NCBI GenBank assembly: GCA_049653005.1
Contig: JBASFL010000070.1
Coordinates: forward strand, 1 to 35,916
Origin: UBA2334 sp049653005
GTDB taxonomy: Bacteria > Pseudomonadota > Gammaproteobacteria > Burkholderiales > Burkholderiaceae_C
Reading direction: 5' to 3'
DNA length: 35,916 bases
In this document: positions 32,041 to 35,916 of the stretch, piece after piece
Layout: each line of letters starts with the position of its first letter
Numbering within the stretch: position 1 is the stretch's first letter
Translations under genes and position numbers: made by a program
The notes under the pieces: generated by a model
What the model was told of the DNA's origin: nothing
Database searches by the model: none
What the model saw: only the letters and a program-made list of their open reading frames with translations

Positions 32041-32805
32041 TTAAAATTTTTCCAATTTGCAATCTGATTCATATTCAGATGTTAATACTTCCTCATCCCT
32101 TATTTCTGTAGTGGATTTTCCTTTTGAGGATAGCATTAGGCCGCTTTCTAAATCTATGGTTGTCCAGCTAATTGTCTTTATTGTGTAGCTATCGCCAAAA
32201 TAGCAAGATATGGTTTGATTTTCCACCAAAAGTAAAGCTCTTTTTTGTTTGTCGATAGTGGTTCCAATTGGCTTTATTCCGCCTTCTGTTTTTCCGCTTT
32301 GACGTCCACCCAAGACATTGCAGTAATTTTGCTCGATGGGTTTGTTGGGGTCGAAAAGGCGGCCTGAAAGAGTTACTATTGCTGAATTTCTAAGTGCCGC
32401 TGATATTGTTTGAAATTCAGTACTTTCGATTAAATTTCTATCGAAGTTTGTTTCAAAAATTGGCTGTGAACTAAAATCTATGAGTCCTTGGTTTGTTGTT
32501 GGAAATTTCAACCTGATGTATAGCAATTTACTCCAGGCTTCGGTTTCAAAATAATTTACTCCCTCAAATGATAAAGATCTGGTGGTTCCCTTTTTTATGG
32601 TTTTAGTTGGAAACCATGATTTTCTCTCTTTGGTACTTTCCTTGGTTAAGCAGATAGATTGAAATCCTGGAGTTACCTGTGTGGAGTAGTTTTTTATATT
32701 GTGGTCTTCGATTTGAGGTAAATTATCTTGAGCGTGCGTAGCGGAGATTGCGAATAGTGCAAATATTGCCAAAATTCTGAATCTAAAAAAATAGATCATA
32801 TGCAT
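32041..32805 (-). CDS. Secreted protein of unknown function
   Basis: 254 residues. A Sec signal peptide is clear: YFFRFRILAIFALFAISATHA (about residues 5-25), then QDNLPQIEDH. The mature part is polar with many Ser, Thr and Ile, three or four Cys (for example SICLT, NYCNVLGG, ISCYFGD, SDCKLEKF) that could pair in the periplasm, and no known domain that I recognise. ATG 32805 or ATG 32799 is the start; neither has a strong Shine-Dalgarno. The gene is the most AT-rich of the window, with codon use unlike the host genes, a sign of recent transfer. It follows the HEPN-like gene by 57 bp on the same strand. Confidence 0.7.
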   Translation of the reverse strand: MHMIYFFRFRILAIFALFAISATHAQDNLPQIEDHNIKNYSTQVTPGFQSICLTKESTKERKSWFPTKTIKKGTTRSLSFEGVNYFETEAWSKLLYIRLKFPTTNQGLIDFSSQPIFETNFDRNLIESTEFQTISAALRNSAIVTLSGRLFDPNKPIEQNYCNVLGGRQSGKTEGGIKPIGTTIDKQKRALLLVENQTISCYFGDSYTIKTISWTTIDLESGLMLSSKGKSTTEIRDEEVLTSEYESDCKLEKF

Positions 32806-32862
32806 TATCTTTGACTGGTGTATTGATATTTGATTGAAATCGCGGGTGAGATGGATTTCCTG

Positions 32863-33687
32863 CTAATGCCGATCCCGTTCAGCAGCATGACGTCCTGAAC
32901 AATAGTAACAACGGTACTCTACGCCGTGTTCGTCATTCCATTCTTCTAGATCGCTGAATGTCATTTGCGCGCCGCAAATCGAGCAATTGGCAGGCAAATT
33001 ATCTCCATTCTCGTTTTTGCAAAAAGTACAGCGATAGCGCGTTCCAGATGCTTTGTTAATTGCCATCGTGTGATTGCCGCATGCCTCGCATTCGATACGT
33101 GCAGGGACAGCATCAGGATCCTTCGGATCAATGGGATTGATTTCTTCAATCTCACCGGCCTCCCTGAGAGCGTCTAGTAGCTTGAATTGATACTCGTTAG
33201 AGAGAGCTGAAAAAATATCTTTAGTCGCTTCCGGCATTCGCTTCTCAACGTCTATGGCTCCGTAGTACTCAAGAAATTCCAGAACCGAGCGAAAAAGACG
33301 ACCGATGACGATCCGAGCAGTAGGTACGTCCATTTCGAACTTGTGGTGCTCAATGTCGTTTCGCAGTTTTTTCAGCCACTCCAAATCCTTCTTGAAGTCT
33401 CCAGTAATAACGTCCTTCTCTTCGTTATTGATGAAGTTGACCGCCTCCCATAGGCCGATGGTTTTGGCGGTCGCCGGGTCGATCTTTGCCGCAAAAGGAT
33501 TGGCGTAAATCAGCAGTGGATGCTTCTCAGTGATATGGTGCTTGAAGATCAGTTCAATGAAGTGCGCCATGTGGAGTACGCAGAACTTGTAGGCTTTTTT
33601 TTCACCTTCGTCACCTTCTTGGAATTTTTTCAATGCCTCTTCCAGGCTGTCCATCGCGTTGCCTAGCAAGTCAAGCTTGTGGCTCAT
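32863..33687 (-). CDS. HEPN-like protein with two C-terminal zinc ribbons
   Basis: 274 residues, not a named family to me. Residues about 10-145 are all-helical in appearance, with LHMAHFIELIFKHHITEKHP and WLKKLRNDIEHHKF; R109-x4-H114 fits the R-X4-6-H motif of HEPN domains, many of which are RNases in toxin-antitoxin and phage-defence systems. The C-terminal part has four CxxC pairs (C200/C203, C220/C223, C235/C238, C260/C263), enough for two zinc ribbons that might bind nucleic acid or protein. ATG 33687 is set by CGGAGGG eight bases upstream. Base composition differs from both the host and its AT-rich neighbour. It lies in the insert next to xdhB. The HEPN call is by motif and overall pattern only. 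Confidence 0.72.
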   Translation of the reverse strand: MSHKLDLLGNAMDSLEEALKKFQEGDEGEKKAYKFCVLHMAHFIELIFKHHITEKHPLLIYANPFAAKIDPATAKTIGLWEAVNFINNEEKDVITGDFKKDLEWLKKLRNDIEHHKFEMDVPTARIVIGRLFRSVLEFLEYYGAIDVEKRMPEATKDIFSALSNEYQFKLLDALREAGEIEEINPIDPKDPDAVPARIECEACGNHTMAINKASGTRYRCTFCKNENGDNLPANCSICGAQMTFSDLEEWNDEHGVEYRCYYCSGRHAAERDRH

Positions 33688-33800
33688 GTGATCACCCTCC
33701 GTTCTCTCTTGGTTGTTCTTAAAGGTGAGTGCTTGCCGTAGACAGTCGTCCACTTTCGCTGCTCCGTGATCTCTGTCACTTCCTGACCGAATTCTCAAGC

Positions 33801-35916
33801 TTAATGCAGGATGTCAATCGTGCCGTGTTCGCCCGTCAAATTACGGCAGCACTGCTGCACTGCCCAAAGCACTCGTTCGGCCGTGGCGGGTGCATCCAGC
33901 GCCACCGGCCCACCCAACCCCGATTTGGCCCGCGCCTGTGCCACGGCGTCGCGCAGGGCTTCCCACACGCTGATGGCCAGCATGAACGGGGGCTCGCCCA
34001 CGGCTTTGCTGCCGCCCACGTTGTCTTCGCGGTTGGACTCGTGCCACAGGGCCACGTTGAAGTGCTCGGGCACGTCGCCAGCCGCTGGAATTTTGTAGGT
34101 GCTGGGCGCACGGGTCAGCAGCGCGCCGGGGTTGCGCGTCGCATCTGCGGCTTCCCACACCAGCTCTTCGGTGGTGAGCCAGCCCATGCCCTGCACAAAG
34201 CCGCCCTCGATCTGGCCCACGTCAATGGCGGGGTTGAGGCTGTGGCCCACGTCGTGCAGGATGTCCACGGCCAGCACGCGGCTTTCGCCCGTGAGGGTGT
34301 CAATGGCCACCTCGGTGCAGGCCGCGCCGTAGGCAAAGTAATAAAAAGGCCGCCCGGTGAGGGTGTGTTTGTCGTAGTGAATTTTGGGCGTGCGGTAAAA
34401 GCCGTCGCTCCACAGCTGGATGCGGTTGGCATAGGCCGCGTGCACCACGTCGTCAAAGCGGCGGGTGGTGGAGGGCGTGCTGACGTGGCCCGCCCCATTG
34501 CTCACAAAAAACCGCACCGCGCCCGCGCCGCAGCCGTCCAGCCCGGCCACAAAGGCGGCCAGGTTGTCGCGCACATTTCGGGCGGCAAACTGGGCGGCGC
34601 GGCCGTTCAGGTCGGTGCCGCTGCTGGCGGCGGTGGCGCTGGCGTTGGGCACGCGGGCGGTGTCGCTGGCGCTGACCTGCACCCGCTCAAACGGCACGCC
34701 CAACTCGTCTGCCACGATTTGCGCCACCTTGGTGTGCAAGCCCTGGCCCATTTCGATGCCGCCGTGGTTCACCAGCACGCTGCCATCGGTGTACACATGC
34801 ACCAGCGCCCCGGCCTGGTTGAACAGTGTGGCCGTGAAGCTGATGCCAAATTTCACAGGGGTCAGTGCAATGCCGCGCTGAATGACCGGGCTGCTGGCGT
34901 TCCAGGTGGCGATGTCGGACCTGCGTTTTTCGTAGCTGGAACTGCTTGCCAGCTGTGCGATGAGGGGCGAAAGGATGTTGTCTTCCACCGGCATCTGGTA
35001 GTGGGTGACGTTGCGGCTGTCTACGCCATACAGGTTGGCCAGGCGCACGGCCAGTGGGTCCATCTTCAGGTGGCGGGCGATGTCGCCCAGGATGGTTTCA
35101 ATGGCGATCACGCCCTGCGGTCCGCCAAAGCCCCGGTAGGCGGTGTGGCTCTGGGTGTGGGTTTTGCAGCGGTAGCTGGCAATGGCCACGTCTGCCAGAA
35201 AGTAGGCGTTGTCGGTGTGGAACACGGCGCGGTCGGCCACGGGGCCCGACAAATCGGCGCTGAAGCCGCAGTGCGCCAGCTGCGTGATGTGCAGGCCGCA
35301 CAGCAGGCCCTGGTCGTCGAAGCCCACCGTGTAGTCGTAGCTGAAGGGGTGGCGTTTGCCGGTGATGAGGAAGTCGTCGTCCCGGTCCAGCCGCAGCTTC
35401 ACGGGGTGGCCGGTTTTTTGGGCGGCCAGCGCGGCCCACACGGCCAAGTGGCCGGCCTGGGTTTCTTTGCCGCCAAAGCCGCCGCCCAAGCGCCTGCATT
35501 CCACCCGCACGCGGTGCAGGGCCAAGCCCAGGGCGTGGGCCACCCAGTGCTGCACTTCGCCGGGGTGCTGGGTGCTGCTGTGCACCAGCCATTGGCCTTG
35601 CTCCAGCGGCAGGGCGTAGGCAATTTGGCCTTCCAAATAAAAGTGCTCTTGCCCACCCACCTCAAAGCTGCCGGTCAGCGTGTGGGGGGCGCGGGCCAGC
35701 GCGGCTGCGGCGTCGCCCCGGGCCACATGCACCGGCGGCAACACATAGCTTTGCGCCGCATGGGCCTGGCGGGCGTGCAGCACGGCGGGCAGGGGGGTGA
35801 TGTGGGCTTTCACCAAGCGCGCGGCGCGGCGGGCGGTGTCCACGTCGGTGGCCACCACGATGGCCATGACCTGGCCCACGTGCTGCACGCTGCCGTGGGC
35901 CAGCACGGGTTCGTCG
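33801..35916 (-). CDS. xdhB: Xanthine dehydrogenase molybdenum-binding subunit, 5' end outside window
   Basis: Large, molybdopterin-binding subunit of xanthine dehydrogenase, oxidising hypoxanthine and xanthine to urate. About 705 residues are visible; the N-terminus lies past the window. Markers in order: SFEVGGQEHFYLEGQ, CRRLGGGFGGKET, AYRGFGGPQGV, HGGIEMGQGLHTK and the catalytic Glu in KAVGEPPFML. The final part (33863-34109) is repeated at 31724-31970. The last 20 or so residues (after TAERVL) differ from the other copy: this one runs on as WAVQQCCRNL and further to a TAA at 33801, an unusual tail that probably came with the insert. The enzyme should still be functional because the whole catalytic core is present. 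Confidence 0.93.
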   Translation of the reverse strand, partial: DEPVLAHGSVQHVGQVMAIVVATDVDTARRAARLVKAHITPLPAVLHARQAHAAQSYVLPPVHVARGDAAAALARAPHTLTGSFEVGGQEHFYLEGQIAYALPLEQGQWLVHSSTQHPGEVQHWVAHALGLALHRVRVECRRLGGGFGGKETQAGHLAVWAALAAQKTGHPVKLRLDRDDDFLITGKRHPFSYDYTVGFDDQGLLCGLHITQLAHCGFSADLSGPVADRAVFHTDNAYFLADVAIASYRCKTHTQSHTAYRGFGGPQGVIAIETILGDIARHLKMDPLAVRLANLYGVDSRNVTHYQMPVEDNILSPLIAQLASSSSYEKRRSDIATWNASSPVIQRGIALTPVKFGISFTATLFNQAGALVHVYTDGSVLVNHGGIEMGQGLHTKVAQIVADELGVPFERVQVSASDTARVPNASATAASSGTDLNGRAAQFAARNVRDNLAAFVAGLDGCGAGAVRFFVSNGAGHVSTPSTTRRFDDVVHAAYANRIQLWSDGFYRTPKIHYDKHTLTGRPFYYFAYGAACTEVAIDTLTGESRVLAVDILHDVGHSLNPAIDVGQIEGGFVQGMGWLTTEELVWEAADATRNPGALLTRAPSTYKIPAAGDVPEHFNVALWHESNREDNVGGSKAVGEPPFMLAISVWEALRDAVAQARAKSGLGGPVALDAPATAERVLWAVQQCCRNLTGEHGTIDILH
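33863..34109 (-). repeat. Direct repeat copy B (xdhB 3' end, in the intact gene)
   Basis: Same orientation as copy A at 31724-31970. In this copy the xdhB frame continues upstream without a break; in copy A similarity ends sharply at the matching base. Most of the roughly ten differences are in third codon positions or conservative, which suggests that both were once functional gene ends from related strains rather than a recent exact duplication. Confidence 0.9.

Larger units (their letters stand above)
31971..33862. mobile_element. AT-rich insert between the two xdhB 3' ends
   Basis: About 1.9 kb, clearly richer in A and T than everything else in the window, with two minus-strand genes (secreted orphan, HEPN/zinc-ribbon protein). 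It lies exactly between the two xdhB repeats. No integrase, transposase or terminal inverted repeat was found, so the type of element is unknown; a remnant of a larger integrative element is possible. 31971-32040 holds no gene that I can recognise. The segment from 33801 to 33862 is now the new end of xdhB. Confidence 0.5.

Noticed and set aside
31971..32072. Fusion protein of insert DNA with the xdhB tail
   Set aside because: The open frame joins about 34 residues from the insert to the xdhB fragment, but no ribosome site or domain supports translation.
31971..33862. Insertion sequence or transposon
   Set aside because: No transposase, no terminal inverted repeats and no short target duplication were seen at the insert borders.
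31724..34109. Assembly duplication as the cause of the xdhB repeat
   Set aside because: About ten scattered differences and different flanks on both sides make a simple assembly error unlikely.
1..35916. CRISPR arrays, tRNA or rRNA genes
   Set aside because: No regularly spaced repeats and no cloverleaf or rRNA-like sequence were noticed in reading the window.

Overview
The window is GC-rich, densely coded chromosomal DNA. Gene content points to a betaproteobacterium of the Comamonadaceae type (Burkholderiales): a DUF1840 protein, an orphan Bug/TctC binding protein, many LysR regulators, DctPQM TRAP systems, and Shine-Dalgarno sequences of the GGAGACAA form. This placement is inferred from gene families and style, not from a marker gene. 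There are no rRNA or tRNA genes and no CRISPR. No stretch over 300 bases lacks a gene; the longest gaps are 100-145 bp and are mostly promoter regions of divergent genes.

Layout. (1) 1-868: 5' part of an 8-oxoguanine deaminase, cut by the window edge. (2) 946-3036: a PAS-PAS-GGDEF-EAL cyclic-di-GMP protein broken by one in-frame TAG. (3) 2991-6018 (minus): transketolase and a D-2-hydroxyacid dehydrogenase. (4) 6134-12742: a LysR regulator diverging from an SDR dehydrogenase, a DctPQM TRAP transporter and a split (two-subunit) transketolase. (5) 12774-18879: a LysR regulator diverging from a full glyoxylate-to-phosphoglycerate route (Gcl, Hyi, tartronate semialdehyde reductase, glycerate kinase). 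(6) 18910-19487: a MazEF-type toxin-antitoxin pair. (7) 19581-21191: an ArgP-like regulator diverging from an ArgO/LysE exporter. (8) 21297-24923: a LysR regulator diverging from a Bug binding protein and L-tartrate dehydratase TtdAB. (9) 24925-28988: DUF1840 and DUF1653 proteins, then a DUF1800/DUF1501 export pair. (10) 29011-31680 (minus): a diguanylate cyclase, a FrnE-like thioredoxin-fold protein and an HPP membrane protein. (11) 31713-35916: xanthine dehydrogenase large subunit xdhB, with an AT-rich two-gene insert between two copies of its 3' end.

How it fits together. Purine catabolism genes sit at both edges, and purines can yield glyoxylate. The centre of the window turns glyoxylate, tartronate semialdehyde and hydroxypyruvate into glycerate and phosphoglycerate. 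Tartrate enters through TtdAB as oxaloacetate. Two separate transketolases lie beside these C2/C3 genes, and one shares a probable LysR operator (GTGAA-N5-TTCAC) with the SDR/TRAP promoter region. That suggests one regulator controls both the uptake/oxidation module and the first transketolase. The substrate of the SDR-TRAP-split transketolase module cannot be read from the sequence.

The most unusual part is 31.7-34.1 kb. About 230 bp of the xdhB 3' end occurs twice at roughly 96% identity. Between the copies lies an AT-rich segment carrying a secreted orphan protein and a HEPN-like protein (R-X4-H motif) with two C-terminal zinc ribbons. This looks like an element that inserted into xdhB and supplied a replacement 3' end.
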